Source: Gimesia fumaroli
Lineage (GTDB): Bacteria > Planctomycetota > Planctomycetia > Planctomycetales > Planctomycetaceae
Direction of reading: 5' to 3'
Assembly (NCBI RefSeq): GCF_007754425.1
Contig: NZ_CP037452.1
Location: 6,241,164 to 6,305,163 of the forward strand
DNA: 64,000 nucleotides
A model generated the notes under the pieces. The model saw only the letters and a program-made list of their open reading frames with translations, had not been told where the DNA came from and ran no database searches. This document shows, one piece after another, positions 43,038-51,760 of the stretch. Position 1 is the first letter of the stretch. The number at the start of each line of letters is the position of its first letter. The position numbers and the translations under genes were made by a program.

Positions 43038-44363
43038 ATGAACGACTCCCGCTTGAAACCCATTCTGCGTTCTATGATTGCATTAGCGATTTGTCTGTCG
43101 CTGATTCAAATCGCTACTGCTGCTGAGAAATATGAACTGAACGTGGTCACCGATCGGCCGGATGCGATTTATAAAACTGGGGAAACCGCCCGGTTTCTGA
43201 TTTCACTGACGAAAGACGGTAAGCCGGCCACAGGCGAGAAGGTCTCTTATTACGTTGATGATTTCATCCCCGGAGCACCCGGTTTTCCCAAAGGGACCCT
43301 GATGATGGGCGTTGGGCCGGCGGAAATTTCAGTGAAGGCTGACAAACCCGGGTTCCTGCGTTGTGTTGTTCAAGCGGGCGACAAGAAAAAAGTAACCAAG
43401 ATTGCCGGTGCCGCGTTTTCGCCGTTAGAGATTGGCCTCAGCCAGCCGGTACCCGACGACTTTGATCAGTTCTGGGCCGACCAGAAAAAACAGTTGGCTG
43501 CGGTCCCTGCGGAAGCGAAACTGACTCTGGTCAAGCAGGCCGATCCGAAGCTGGACTGTTTTGATGTGCAAGTCGATTGCCTGGGCGGCGCCCCCGTCTC
43601 CGGTTATCTGGCAAAACCGAAAGACGCAAAGCCCAATAGTCTGCCTGCGATTCTCTGGGTGCATGGGGCAGGGGTCCGCAGTTCATCGCTGGGGAACGCC
43701 GTCAAGGGAGCGAATGCCGGGATGTTGTCGATGGACATCAACGCGCACGGCATCCCCAACGGTAAGCCGGCCCAATATTATAAAGATCTCTCGCAAGGGG
43801 AATTGAGCGGCTATCGACACGCGGGACGCGAGAGCCGCGAGACGATTTACTTTCGCGGCATGTTTCTGCGTCTGGTACGGGCCATCGATTTTCTGACCGC
43901 ACAACCGGAGTGGGACGGAAAAACGGTGATCGTCATCGGCCACAGCCAGGGAGGCGGCCAGGCGTTAGCCGCCGGCGGCATTGATGACCGCGTGACCTTC
44001 ATCGCCACCGGAGTGCCGGCGATTTGCGATCACTCAGGCCGCGCCGCCGGTCGGATCAATGGCTGGCCGAAACTGGTCAACACACTGCCGAATGGCAAAC
44101 CCGATCCAACCCAACTCAAAGCCGCCCAGTACGTCGACGCGGTCAACTTCGCCACCCGCTGCAAAGCAGACGGCATCATGAGCGTCGGCTTTATCGACGC
44201 CGTCTGTCCCCCTTCCAGTTGCTATGCTGCCTATAACCAGCTGAGCGGGAAAAAGCAGGTGATCAACAAACCGCTCATGGGCCACGCCGCCCCCGCGGAC
44301 ATTCACAAAGCATTTTTTGACGCGGTGCTGGAACACGTGAAGCAGCAGGCGAAGGAAAAATAA
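43038..44363 (+). CDS. Secreted acetylxylan-esterase family (AXE1) hydrolase
   Basis: 441 aa. Sec signal (about 1-28), an N-terminal Ig-like beta domain (about 30-135), then an AXE1/DUF acetyl esterase domain starting PVPDDFDQFWADQKKQL with the nucleophile Ser in VIGHSQGGGQALAAG, Asp in GFIDAVCPP and His in GHAAPADIH. Predicted to deacetylate plant-type polysaccharides or cephalosporin-like esters in the periplasm. ATG 43038 has AGGAACCCACC. Consistent with polysaccharide degradation in planctomycetes. Confidence 0.85.
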   Translation: MNDSRLKPILRSMIALAICLSLIQIATAAEKYELNVVTDRPDAIYKTGETARFLISLTKDGKPATGEKVSYYVDDFIPGAPGFPKGTLMMGVGPAEISVKADKPGFLRCVVQAGDKKKVTKIAGAAFSPLEIGLSQPVPDDFDQFWADQKKQLAAVPAEAKLTLVKQADPKLDCFDVQVDCLGGAPVSGYLAKPKDAKPNSLPAILWVHGAGVRSSSLGNAVKGANAGMLSMDINAHGIPNGKPAQYYKDLSQGELSGYRHAGRESRETIYFRGMFLRLVRAIDFLTAQPEWDGKTVIVIGHSQGGGQALAAGGIDDRVTFIATGVPAICDHSGRAAGRINGWPKLVNTLPNGKPDPTQLKAAQYVDAVNFATRCKADGIMSVGFIDAVCPPSSCYAAYNQLSGKKQVINKPLMGHAAPADIHKAFFDAVLEHVKQQAKEK

Positions 44364-44377
44364 AAGGCAACAACCAT

Positions 44378-44435
44378 GTGAGCGGAATGGCGCTAGCCAC
44401 CGGTTTGGATACGGCAATCCCAATACAAAACCGGC
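44378..44435 (+). repeat. Repeat family A, 3'-truncated copy
   Basis: Intact left arm (44378-44405) and centre; the right arm begins (AAAACCGGCG) but is cut off after 44435 and continues into a family B element. Confidence 0.6.
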
Positions 44436-44442
44436 GTTGGAT

Positions 44443-44468
44443 GGCACCGTTGGCTTGCCCAACGGTGT
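44443..44468. repeat. Repeat family B, copy 2
   Basis: Hairpin CACCGTTGG-N5-CCAACGGTG; inverted relative to copies 1 and 3. It abuts the truncated family A element. Confidence 0.6.
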
Positions 44469-44497
44469 AATGCGGGTGCTTGCCTTACCTTAAAACC

Positions 44498-44530
44498 GGC
44501 ACTGTCGGACAAGCCGAGCAGTGCCACACC
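44498..44530. repeat. Repeat family B, copy 3
   Basis: GGCACTGTCGG and CCGAGCAGTGCC form a slightly imperfect hairpin followed by ACACC, as in copy 1 at 2782. Confidence 0.6.
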
Positions 44531-44736
44531 AGAATCTCTTTTAATATGTTGTGAACAATTATTTTCGGGTAACCCCGTATGGAATTCGGGGTTGTCGGAG
44601 ACAACAGGAAACTGTCAGGACACACGTTCGTTCCCAATTGGCTGTTTCACTACTGGGATACTTTATTGGAAGTTACGTTTTCTCTACCTTGTTTGATTCA
44701 ACTGTCAATTTCCTGCTTGAATAGCAGACAAGATTT

Positions 44737-44767
44737 ACTACCACGAAAAACTCGAAAAGATACGAAA
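44737..44767 (+). repeat. Repeat family C, copy 1
   Basis: ACTACCACGAAAAACTCGAA followed by AAGATACGAAA: three spaced CGAAA units. Related copies at 47050, 49434 and 51610. Confidence 0.55.
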
Positions 44768-44782
44768 GGCGAGTACGATCGT

Positions 44783-45523
44783 ATGGAACGATCCGAGTTA
44801 ACATCGCAGGACTTTCTGATCTGGTGGCGAAACCGGTTTCCAAAACTCGCTTGTATTTTCGCCCCCTATATTCGAACTCAAATCTCACGATCGTTGGGGG
44901 CTGAGAGTTGCTTTACCCTCCGTATTTCCTATTTCGTCGCACATCTTTCTGAGGATGATCCAGATGAATTCACACCCGCTAGTCAATTTGATTGGCTTTC
45001 CCCCGATTCTCGCGAAGGGTTGATTGATGACTTAGTTGTCCTGGGGATGGATGCTCTGGTAAAGCACATGCGAGACAATCCCTATGCTGGAATCCCTGCG
45101 TATATCTCCAGTGCAGTGACAGATCGTCTAAATTTAAAACTGGATGATTATTTTAGGACTCACCGTGCAACCCTGATTGAGGATATGGAATCCGCGACGG
45201 GGCAAACGACGGATCAGTTGCCGAAAAAGTTATCTTTGTCGACGGTTGCTTGCGATGCAGATCAATATCTTACATTGCCGTACGTTCAAAAGTTCTTGAA
45301 GTATATCGAACGTGCGGATCATGAACTGGTTTCACTCAAGGAACTTTTATTAACACCAGATGATTCCGTCGATCCCCTCGTCAAACGTCGGTACCTGGAT
45401 TTTCGGATTGAATTGAATCGTCATTTAAATAGTTTTGAGGGTCAAATTCCCGAGATCGCTGAAGAATGGATTTATAACACCTTGGAGTTGATGGAAGCGT
45501 ATCCAAACTATTTCGGAAAATGA
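44783..45523 (+). CDS. Protein of unknown function
   Basis: 246 aa, mostly helical and soluble, no signal peptide. Motifs such as SQDFLIWWRNRFPKL and RADHELVSLKELLLTPDD are not familiar. The frame remains open to 44579, but that extension runs through repeat family C, so I place the start at ATG 44783. No partner genes are obvious. Confidence 0.55.
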   Translation: MERSELTSQDFLIWWRNRFPKLACIFAPYIRTQISRSLGAESCFTLRISYFVAHLSEDDPDEFTPASQFDWLSPDSREGLIDDLVVLGMDALVKHMRDNPYAGIPAYISSAVTDRLNLKLDDYFRTHRATLIEDMESATGQTTDQLPKKLSLSTVACDADQYLTLPYVQKFLKYIERADHELVSLKELLLTPDDSVDPLVKRRYLDFRIELNRHLNSFEGQIPEIAEEWIYNTLELMEAYPNYFGK

Positions 45524-45690
45524 ACTTAAGAAAGCAGCAATTCATCTTATTGGATTAACGGTTCCCGGAACCTATTTTTTGCCAAATCTTAACAGAGTGA
45601 TCAGGCAGATGATCTGATAGAATGAACGATTGCTGGAACTTTACATTCTGAAGTGCCTGACTTATCTTTTTTTGAGCACAGGATTAGCAG

Positions 45691-46023
45691 ATGACATCCG
45701 AAGCAGTAAAAATGATGGTGATCCAAACGATAGAGAAAGAGCATCTCGGCTTTACTCTGTTTCACCCGGATCTCAGCCAGGACAAGGGAGACTGCGTCTT
45801 TATGATCATTCCTCAAAATCCGAAATTGTTGGAATTAGATGAAGTCGATCTGTTCTTAAGCATTAAAGAAACAGGAGAGCATAAATGGACGCGGCTAGGA
45901 AATGCCCTACTGATTTCACAGGGAGAGGAAGATATCCTCAAATACGGTGATGATGGTTTTATTGAGCATATTCCTACCGAATCACGACTGGGCCAATGGG
46001 TTGCTCACACGCCTCAACAGTAG
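45691..46023 (+). CDS. Small protein of unknown function
   Basis: 110 aa, soluble, acidic. Contains FTLFHPDLSQDKGDCVFMII and an alternating beta pattern. No family recognised. ATG 45691 has AGGATTAGCAG directly upstream. A family A repeat follows 16 bp after the stop. Confidence 0.55.
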   Translation: MTSEAVKMMVIQTIEKEHLGFTLFHPDLSQDKGDCVFMIIPQNPKLLELDEVDLFLSIKETGEHKWTRLGNALLISQGEEDILKYGDDGFIEHIPTESRLGQWVAHTPQQ

Positions 46024-46039
46024 GAGTCGCTAATTTTCT

Positions 46040-46114
46040 GTGTGGAATGGCGTAAGCCACCGGTTTTATAAAACGATCGCCGATCACCACCGGCGGTTAG
46101 TGCCGATCTGCTCA
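46040..46114 (-). repeat. Repeat family A, diverged full-length copy
   Basis: Left arm TGTGGAATGGCGTAAGCCAC and right arm CGGCGGTTAGTGCCGATC-type with several changes; compensating changes (GTAAGCC versus GGTTAGT) leave the stem partly intact. Orientation as copy 2. Confidence 0.55.
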
Positions 46115-46126
46115 TCGTTGGTTAGT

Positions 46127-46951
46127 TTACTCTGGCTTCGGTCCAGTCGGACATTGCATTTTGATGACTTGTTTTTGGCGGCGGCTGATGCCGTAGAGTG
46201 TGCCGGAGTTGCTTTGGTCCCAGGCAATGCCCTGGCCGGTGATCGGGGCGGGCAGGGTGGTGATGTGCTTCAGTGTTGTTCCTGATTTCGGCAGTTCCAG
46301 CACATAAAGTTCGCCATGATCGTGGCCCGTGGTGTAGAGTTTCCCATCGGAACTCCAGGCGCCGCCGGAATTGCTGTTGGGAAGAAAACGTTTCAGAACG
46401 GAATCGGGAAATGTATATGTGGCCTCCGACTGCCAGTGATCGTTGTAACGTACAACGCGGGTCTTACGGACGTTGTCCAACTTGCCGTAAAAAGCAAACG
46501 CGATCCACCATTTATCCTGCCACCGATCGATCCAGTTAATCGCGCCCTCGGTATCGGGAAATTTCAGCGTCTCTAAATGTTTCAACGTCTTGGCGTCGAA
46601 GATTTCCACCGTATTCTTCAGCGGTGAAGCAGGCCAGTTCGAATGCGCACAATACAGTTTACCGTCGATAACAACGCCGCTATTCAGATGCCGAATGTGC
46701 GAGTCTTTCGGCCCAGTCCATGTTTTGAGTTGAGTCCCGTCCAATTTTTGATAGCGGGCGATGCCTCGACTGGAAATCGCATAAAACGAACTTTCATCCA
46801 CGGCCACCGCCTGATGAGCTTCCTTTGCCGGAAAACGTTTGAGTTCGCGAAAGTCCGGCTGTTTGTCTGCTGCCTGTGCGGGGAGAACAGAGCAAAAGAG
46901 TACCAAACAGAGAAACCAAAGTGTTTTGAAGTGGTTGGGATTACTGGGCAT
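46127..46951 (-). CDS. Secreted beta-propeller-like protein
   Basis: 274 aa. Sec signal (WFLCLVLFCSVLPAQAAD), then repeated short beta motifs: SSFYAISSRGIARYQKLDG, GKLYCAHSNWPA, SDGKLYTTGHDHGELYVLEL, GTLYGISRRQK, consistent with a small beta-propeller of the NHL or quinoprotein type, but no catalytic residues are evident. ATG 46951 is chosen because the signal peptide then starts properly; an earlier Met at 46975 is possible. Confidence 0.65.
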   Translation of the reverse strand: MPSNPNHFKTLWFLCLVLFCSVLPAQAADKQPDFRELKRFPAKEAHQAVAVDESSFYAISSRGIARYQKLDGTQLKTWTGPKDSHIRHLNSGVVIDGKLYCAHSNWPASPLKNTVEIFDAKTLKHLETLKFPDTEGAINWIDRWQDKWWIAFAFYGKLDNVRKTRVVRYNDHWQSEATYTFPDSVLKRFLPNSNSGGAWSSDGKLYTTGHDHGELYVLELPKSGTTLKHITTLPAPITGQGIAWDQSNSGTLYGISRRQKQVIKMQCPTGPKPE

Positions 46952-47049
46952 GACGATCTCGTGAAAACAATACAACTTGCAGTGGGATTCTGTAAAGACA
47001 TGATAACCTGACCGGGAATGGAAGTCGAATCTTGATCGTTTTGTTTTTT

Positions 47050-47079
47050 ACTACCACGAAAGACGCGAAAAGCACGAAA
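47050..47079 (+). repeat. Repeat family C, copy 2
   Basis: ACTACCACGAAAGACGCGAA then AAGCACGAAA, the clearest copy of the three-unit CGAAA repeat. Confidence 0.55.
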
Positions 47080-47101
47080 AAAATTTGGCAGCCGCTTTCA
47101 A

Positions 47102-47311
47102 TCAGGGACGTTCATCGAGCGGCGCGTGTTCGTCACATTTTTTGCATTCGAGTTTGTGGCCCAGCATGGCGTCGCGGCCGGATTGCGTGGTGACCCACTC
47201 GCGAGTAATTAAGGGAGGATCGTGGCGGACGTGCTGGTTGTGTCCGCAGTGGAGTTGTGCGACCCAGTGGCCTTGTTCGTCTTTGTGATAGCCGATGATG
47301 GGTTGTTGCAC
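47102..47311 (-). CDS. DUF3565 small protein
   Basis: 69 aa. Matches the DUF3565 pattern: MQQPIIGYHKDEQGHWVAQL, CGHNQHVRHDPPL and a CKKCD pair near the C-terminus. Two Cys pairs and several His suggest a small zinc-binding or redox protein. Function unknown. The gene stands alone among repeats. Confidence 0.8.
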   Translation of the reverse strand: MQQPIIGYHKDEQGHWVAQLHCGHNQHVRHDPPLITREWVTTQSGRDAMLGHKLECKKCDEHAPLDERP

Positions 47312-47358
47312 TTGGTATTTCTTGGTTGATGTGTTTGTTGTTTTGTCTGTTTTTTGAT

Positions 47359-47383
47359 ACGGCGGCTGTCGTCGATCCGCTCA
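47359..47383 (-). repeat. Repeat family A, right-arm fragment
   Basis: ACGGCGGCTGTCGTCGATCC then GCTCA, a diverged right arm in the orientation of copy 2. No left arm. Confidence 0.35.
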
Positions 47384-47437
47384 GGTGGCTATGTTAACTA
47401 CAGACTCATATAGTGAGTACATCTCTACCAGGAACGA

Positions 47438-49144
47438 TTACTCGACTTTAATTCGGATCGCGCTCGAGACAGCCGTCGTTCCAGTGCGATTCCTCACGTG
47501 GCACTGGAGACGCTTTACTCCTGCGACGGGATAAGTCACACGGGCCTTGGGACTAGGGGAAAATTCAGTATCTAACTTTCCATCTCCTTCGAAGTCCCAG
47601 GCATACTGGAGTGACGATGAAACTCCATCGGGATCTTTCGTTTTCTCCGCAGATACGGAGAGAGGCTCGCCTACCTTGAGTCGCATCTTCGGACAGGTAA
47701 CATAAGGGTGAGCGGCTCGTTTTGAGGCGGCAGACACCACGGCAGTACCGGGGAGAATTCTAACATTCCCACTACGATCAAATACCCGTAACTGCCAGCG
47801 GTTATCACCAATTTCATATCTCCAGAAAGGAAGGTTCACTTGCGCGGCCGTTCCGGAAACTTCCTGCGAGGCGACAACACAGCCATTATTCATCAGCATC
47901 ACGTAGGCGAGTTCATCGTCGTCGCGAATCGATACGGAGCATACCAAAAGACCTTCGACCGGTTCCGTTGAAACATTCGCCTGCTCAATCGAGGGTGCTT
48001 TTGTATCATTGAATTCTTCCCCCGAGCGGAAGAATCGATTGAGTCGCAATAGATCAGACGCATTTGCGCTCAGGTGTGTATACTCATTCGAAAATTTCTC
48101 GGGATACAACCAAGCTCGAAAACCTCGAAGCCCGTTCCCCATTAAATTCCCCGCAGCATTGTCATCGTTTCTGAAGTCGTGCGTTAACAGAAAACAGTGC
48201 CCCAGTTCATGCAGCCAACTGCCCAGATTTGAAGAGACTACGGTCCCGACGGTGGTTCCGCGACTTGGCGGAAAGCTCACCCCCCGCTTCAGGGGAAAAC
48301 GACCGAGACTTGGCACAATCATCCCGTGATACGGTTTTTCATTCGTCAAGGCAGTTAAGGATAACTCTCCCAATGTGCCCGTATCGCAAACCATCGCACC
48401 TGTATGAAAAGTCTTCCCGCCCCCCTGACGATGAACGCCAACAACATTCCCACTCGAAAGGATTTCCTGCATATCGATCATCAAAAGCCAGACCTGGCCA
48501 CTTTCTTCTACAGGAATCCCGACGTCTTTCGAATCGGTCACAACGCGACTATAAACTTTGTCACCCTGACCTGGCTGATTCGTCCGGTAATAAGCACTGG
48601 GACGTGGCAGACGGATGTTATGCACCCGGGGCCAGGATGAATCCGTTTCAGTCTCATAGGAAAACGTCATCTCACCGTGACCGTTATGGGCCATCTGGTC
48701 GGCAAACCAACGTTGATACCACAGCAAGAGTTCTGCAGCGCGATGTGCTGCCGCTGCATTCGGGGATCGGTCGGCTGGAATTAAATAAGCAATTCGAACT
48801 CGATACGAATTGGATTCCTGCCTGATTTCAGTTGGTTTCTTGAATCGTTCGGTGACCGGCAGGTCGAGGTCTGCACAGACCATAGCCAGACTGTCCGAGG
48901 CATTGGTATAGAGACGATTCAGCGGGGTACCTGACAGATTCGCAAGTGCAAGGGCGTTCTTAAGCGGGGCGACCTTGTCCTGAAGCGATTGTTGGGGTTG
49001 TCGATGTCCCCGACGTTTTAACAGGATCGCCTGTTTCTGAACATCTCGAAGTGACAGCGTCTTGTCTTGCGAATCATCCGCACGCGCCTGCTGTGCTGAG
49101 AGGATCGCGACCAAAAAAAACCAGTAAGAACTCTTAGGTCGCAT
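47438..49144 (-). CDS. Secreted metallopeptidase-like protein with C-terminal PKD domain
   Basis: 568 aa. Sec signal (about 1-23, SAQQARAD). The central domain holds the zinc motif LHELGHCFLLTHDF, HExxHxxxxxH as in metzincins but without the usual Gly at the turn. A beta-rich region follows, and the last 85 residues are a PKD-like domain (YAWDFEGDGKLDTEF, GVKRLQCHVRN). Likely periplasmic or surface peptidase. ATG 49144 is preferred over the TTG at 49183 because the signal peptide begins there. Confidence 0.72.
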   Translation of the reverse strand: MRPKSSYWFFLVAILSAQQARADDSQDKTLSLRDVQKQAILLKRRGHRQPQQSLQDKVAPLKNALALANLSGTPLNRLYTNASDSLAMVCADLDLPVTERFKKPTEIRQESNSYRVRIAYLIPADRSPNAAAAHRAAELLLWYQRWFADQMAHNGHGEMTFSYETETDSSWPRVHNIRLPRPSAYYRTNQPGQGDKVYSRVVTDSKDVGIPVEESGQVWLLMIDMQEILSSGNVVGVHRQGGGKTFHTGAMVCDTGTLGELSLTALTNEKPYHGMIVPSLGRFPLKRGVSFPPSRGTTVGTVVSSNLGSWLHELGHCFLLTHDFRNDDNAAGNLMGNGLRGFRAWLYPEKFSNEYTHLSANASDLLRLNRFFRSGEEFNDTKAPSIEQANVSTEPVEGLLVCSVSIRDDDELAYVMLMNNGCVVASQEVSGTAAQVNLPFWRYEIGDNRWQLRVFDRSGNVRILPGTAVVSAASKRAAHPYVTCPKMRLKVGEPLSVSAEKTKDPDGVSSSLQYAWDFEGDGKLDTEFSPSPKARVTYPVAGVKRLQCHVRNRTGTTAVSSAIRIKVE

Positions 49145-49492
49145 AATACACTTTCTTAATCTCACCCTGAGCAAGCGATTCAATCCACCGGTTAAAATGT
49201 AAAGCAGATTTTATTTTTGCCGTAGTCATTCTATACTATGGAGGCAAGAGATCGCTGGAAGAAAGAGAGTAATACAGTCGATTGTGAATGGTTATAAAAC
49301 AAACGACACCATATAAACAAATGGTACCCACCCAGCTTAACCCCTCGCAATGTCAATATTCGCCATCTGGCAAGATCTCGAAATAAATTCTCAGAAACCG
49401 TGCCATAGCCGATTCCGGGAATTATTGTTTTTTCTACCACGAACGGCACACAGGGGCTGTTTTTCATCGTCACACCACGGATAGAACCAATA
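49145..49492. other. 348 bp intergenic region
   Basis: Promoter region of the peptidase gene and a family C copy at 49434. A short - strand open frame here overlaps the repeat and is not credible. Confidence 0.4.
49434..49451 (+). repeat. Repeat family C, copy 4 (partial)
   Basis: CTACCACGAACGGCACAC: first unit intact, the rest diverged. Confidence 0.4.
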
Positions 49493-50788
49493 TCAAGGTG
49501 TCAGCAGCGGGATGCCGATGGATTGGCCGTAGGCCTGGCTGAGTTGTTCGACGGTTAAGCCGTAGGCGCGTTGCAGGCTGTCTTGCCAGGTGAGTCCTTC
49601 TTTGATGCCGTTGAAGAAGAGTTTGAACTGTTCCGGGCTGGCTTTGAGCATGAGCTGAATGATCGCGCTGGCAGAGCCGTACTGCCAGCCATCGAGTCGA
49701 TCGGAATTGAAGAACTGACCGCCAAAGGTTTTCATCTGGCGCAGGCGGGCGGCGGCTTCGGTTTGGCGGAAACGAACTTCTTTGGAAGAAGGAACGATGA
49801 TCATGGCGATCCAGTCAGCGATGCCTTCATTGATCCAGGTCGGAATGGGGACCGTACTTTTGTAGCGGTGGATGTAGCCGTGGGCGGTCTCGTGCACCAG
49901 GACAGCACCGAAGAAATTAGGATCGTTGCCGCGGTAACAGGAAACGACCACTTTGCCGTTGCCATGCGAATGACAGAGACCGATGGCGTTACCCGTTTCA
50001 GTACGATTATAAAACTGCTGTTCGAATTCGAGAAACGCAGGTTTTCCCATAAACGCCACGATGACGGCTTTGCCGCGCCAGATGTTATGGCCGGGCTTGA
50101 AACCGAACGACTGACCGAGTAGTTCATTCATCTTATCGAGTTGAATCAGATAAGGGGCAACCTGTTTGGCGGGCATGTCGGTGTAAAACAGGAAATATTT
50201 TGTTTCATAAAACTTCATATTGAGCGTAGTGAAATGTTCGCCGACTTTGGTCAGAAATTCCTTGTATTCCTCGACGTGCTTTAACTGCTCTTCTTCGGGG
50301 ATCTCTTCCCAGAACTGCTCGTTAGAAGAACGAAGTTTATCTTTTATCGCAGCGTTCTTTTTAGATTGGTCTTCAATGGTGGCTGCTTTGAGCGAGGGGA
50401 GATACTGAAACCGATAGGATTTGTCATCGACTGTCATTTCGACGAGACGGGTCGCGAACAGCCGTTTGCCACGACGGGCATTTTCGGCTTTGACTTCCAT
50501 CGATTTAATCTGGCTCTTATCCCGGCCTGTGAAGAAACGCGTGATTTCGACATTCTGTTCCTGCTTGCCGTTGGATGTGAGGACGTCTGCTGTTTTACCA
50601 ATGAGCTGGTCGATTTCCTCAGCCGAAAGGGCAAATTCCATCGCGGCGGCTTCGACGGTATTTGAAGGTTTGGCATTGAAGCGGGTGGAGCGTTTTTGTG
50701 CTTCCGCAGTTGGCGCATGCCATGCCAGTAAGAGGGCGAGGAACGTGGTCGTGACTCGAAAATTAGGAAGAGGGCGAGGAACCATCAT
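49493..50788 (-). CDS. Secreted gluzincin-like peptidase (DUF1570/peptidase MA-like)
   Basis: 431 aa. Signal peptide (about 1-30, HAPTAEAQ), an N-terminal domain of unknown role (about 35-200) and a C-terminal zinc peptidase domain: VLVHETAHGYIHRY (HExxH) and the downstream Glu in WINEGIADW, the gluzincin arrangement. Exported; substrate unknown. The start is placed at the ATG 50788 beside a second ATG; an earlier Met at 50839 lacks support. A related protein begins at 62907. Confidence 0.78.
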   Translation of the reverse strand: MMVPRPLPNFRVTTTFLALLLAWHAPTAEAQKRSTRFNAKPSNTVEAAAMEFALSAEEIDQLIGKTADVLTSNGKQEQNVEITRFFTGRDKSQIKSMEVKAENARRGKRLFATRLVEMTVDDKSYRFQYLPSLKAATIEDQSKKNAAIKDKLRSSNEQFWEEIPEEEQLKHVEEYKEFLTKVGEHFTTLNMKFYETKYFLFYTDMPAKQVAPYLIQLDKMNELLGQSFGFKPGHNIWRGKAVIVAFMGKPAFLEFEQQFYNRTETGNAIGLCHSHGNGKVVVSCYRGNDPNFFGAVLVHETAHGYIHRYKSTVPIPTWINEGIADWIAMIIVPSSKEVRFRQTEAAARLRQMKTFGGQFFNSDRLDGWQYGSASAIIQLMLKASPEQFKLFFNGIKEGLTWQDSLQRAYGLTVEQLSQAYGQSIGIPLLTP

Positions 50789-51333
50789 GAGTACTCGCTT
50801 TCTGGATAGGATTAAGAGAAAAGGCGTCGCTCTTTCCAATAGTGCGGTGCCTGGATACAGTTGTCAAGTAGTTCATTGCGATGTTACCGGTATTTTAGGG
50901 GTTTTTAAGTTGTTTCAGAGTCATAATACGATCAAACCACGTTGTTGAAAGTATGAATCAACTGGTGGGTGGTTGCCTGTTTCTGTGCTGAGTCACTTTC
51001 TCTACGTTTTATTTAGTGGAATCATGAAATAGAGATTGAGGATTGGGGTAGACTGGATCGTTCGGGGACAATTGTGGAAATCGTGCCGAGAGTTGGCAAT
51101 ACCGGAATAAAGCGGCAAATCGGGAAAAGTTTTCCAAAGTGGAATTGGCTCAGGAAAAACAGGGAATTCGTGGCGATCAGGGAGAAGGAAATGGTTTGAA
51201 AACAGGCGATTCTTGTTCAGTTTGCTTGTTTTATTGTTCGGGGCCGTTAAGATTAACTCTTGCAGCTGAGCGGCCTGAACCAGTTGTTTCGGGAGACGCT
51301 GCATTTTTTATTTTTTAGGAATCGGAACAGAAG
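50789..51333. other. 545 bp intergenic region with cold-shock gene leader
   Basis: Left part: promoter of the peptidase. Right part: untranslated leader of the cold-shock gene with a hairpin at 51236-51280. A 100-codon frame on the - strand (51002-51304) has no ribosome site or protein-like composition. Confidence 0.4.
51236..51280 (+). promoter_or_regulatory. Possible structured leader of the cold-shock mRNA
   Basis: GTTCG-GGGCCG (51236-51246) pairs with CGGCC-T-GAAC (51271-51280). It lies 53 bp upstream of the ATG; csp leaders often carry temperature-sensitive structure, but this is only a fold seen by eye. Confidence 0.3.
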
Positions 51334-51531
51334 ATGGCTGAAGGTACAATCAAAAAAGTGACACAAAAGGGATTTGGGTTTATTGACACAGAAAGTGGCA
51401 AAGACCTGTTCTTCCATTCGTCAAACCTGGAAGGCGTGTCATTTGAAGAGCTCTACGAAGGGCAACGCGTTTCCTTCACAGAAGGACGCGGAGAAAAGGG
51501 ACCACGCGCAGAAAATGTGAAACTGGTCTGA
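51334..51531 (+). CDS. Cold-shock domain protein
   Basis: 65 aa single CSD. RNA-binding motifs RNP1 KGFGFIDTE and RNP2 LFFHSSNL are intact; the family start GTIKKVTQKG and end GPRAENVKLV match. It acts as a cytosolic nucleic-acid chaperone. ATG 51334 follows AGGAATCGGAACAGAAG. A strong terminator follows at once. Confidence 0.93.
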   Translation: MAEGTIKKVTQKGFGFIDTESGKDLFFHSSNLEGVSFEELYEGQRVSFTEGRGEKGPRAENVKLV

Positions 51532-51560
51532 AGTTTCACGTGCGAACTTGAAACAAAGAA

Positions 51561-51590
51561 GCAGCCGACGCAAAAACGTCGGCTGCTTTT
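51561..51590 (+). terminator. Strong rho-independent terminator of the cold-shock gene
   Basis: Perfect 10 bp stem GCAGCCGACG/CGTCGGCTGC with a 6 nt loop, then TTTT. Confidence 0.88.
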
Positions 51591-51609
51591 ATGCGCGGTG
51601 AGAAAAATC

Positions 51610-51630
51610 ACTACCACGAAAAGTACGAAA
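51610..51630 (+). repeat. Repeat family C, copy 3
   Basis: ACTACCACGAAAAGTACGAA, then A: two units of the family. Confidence 0.5.
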
Positions 51631-51760
51631 CCATACAGCAACAAGAGTGGGAAGTGTTTCTTTGATACTGGACCGGCACCATCAGCCAATCAGACGGTGT
51701 CACCCGGAAGTCATGTAACGATGGAGGGTATTCGAGTGGATCGAATACCTGTTTAGTAAC

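Larger units (their letters stand above)
44364..44782. other. 419 bp intergenic repeat cluster
   Basis: Contains a truncated family A copy, two family B hairpins and one family C copy (listed separately). Although a reading frame extends upstream of the next gene through part of it, no coding signal is convincing. Confidence 0.5.

Noticed and set aside
44579-44782. N-terminal extension of the unknown gene at 44783
   Set aside because: The frame passes through repeat family C, so it is probably non-coding.
49231-49473. 80-codon - strand frame
   Set aside because: It runs through a family C repeat and has no start signal.
51002-51304. 100-codon open frame on the - strand upstream of the cold-shock gene
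   Set aside because: No ribosome site, low-quality composition, and it covers the cold-shock leader hairpin.
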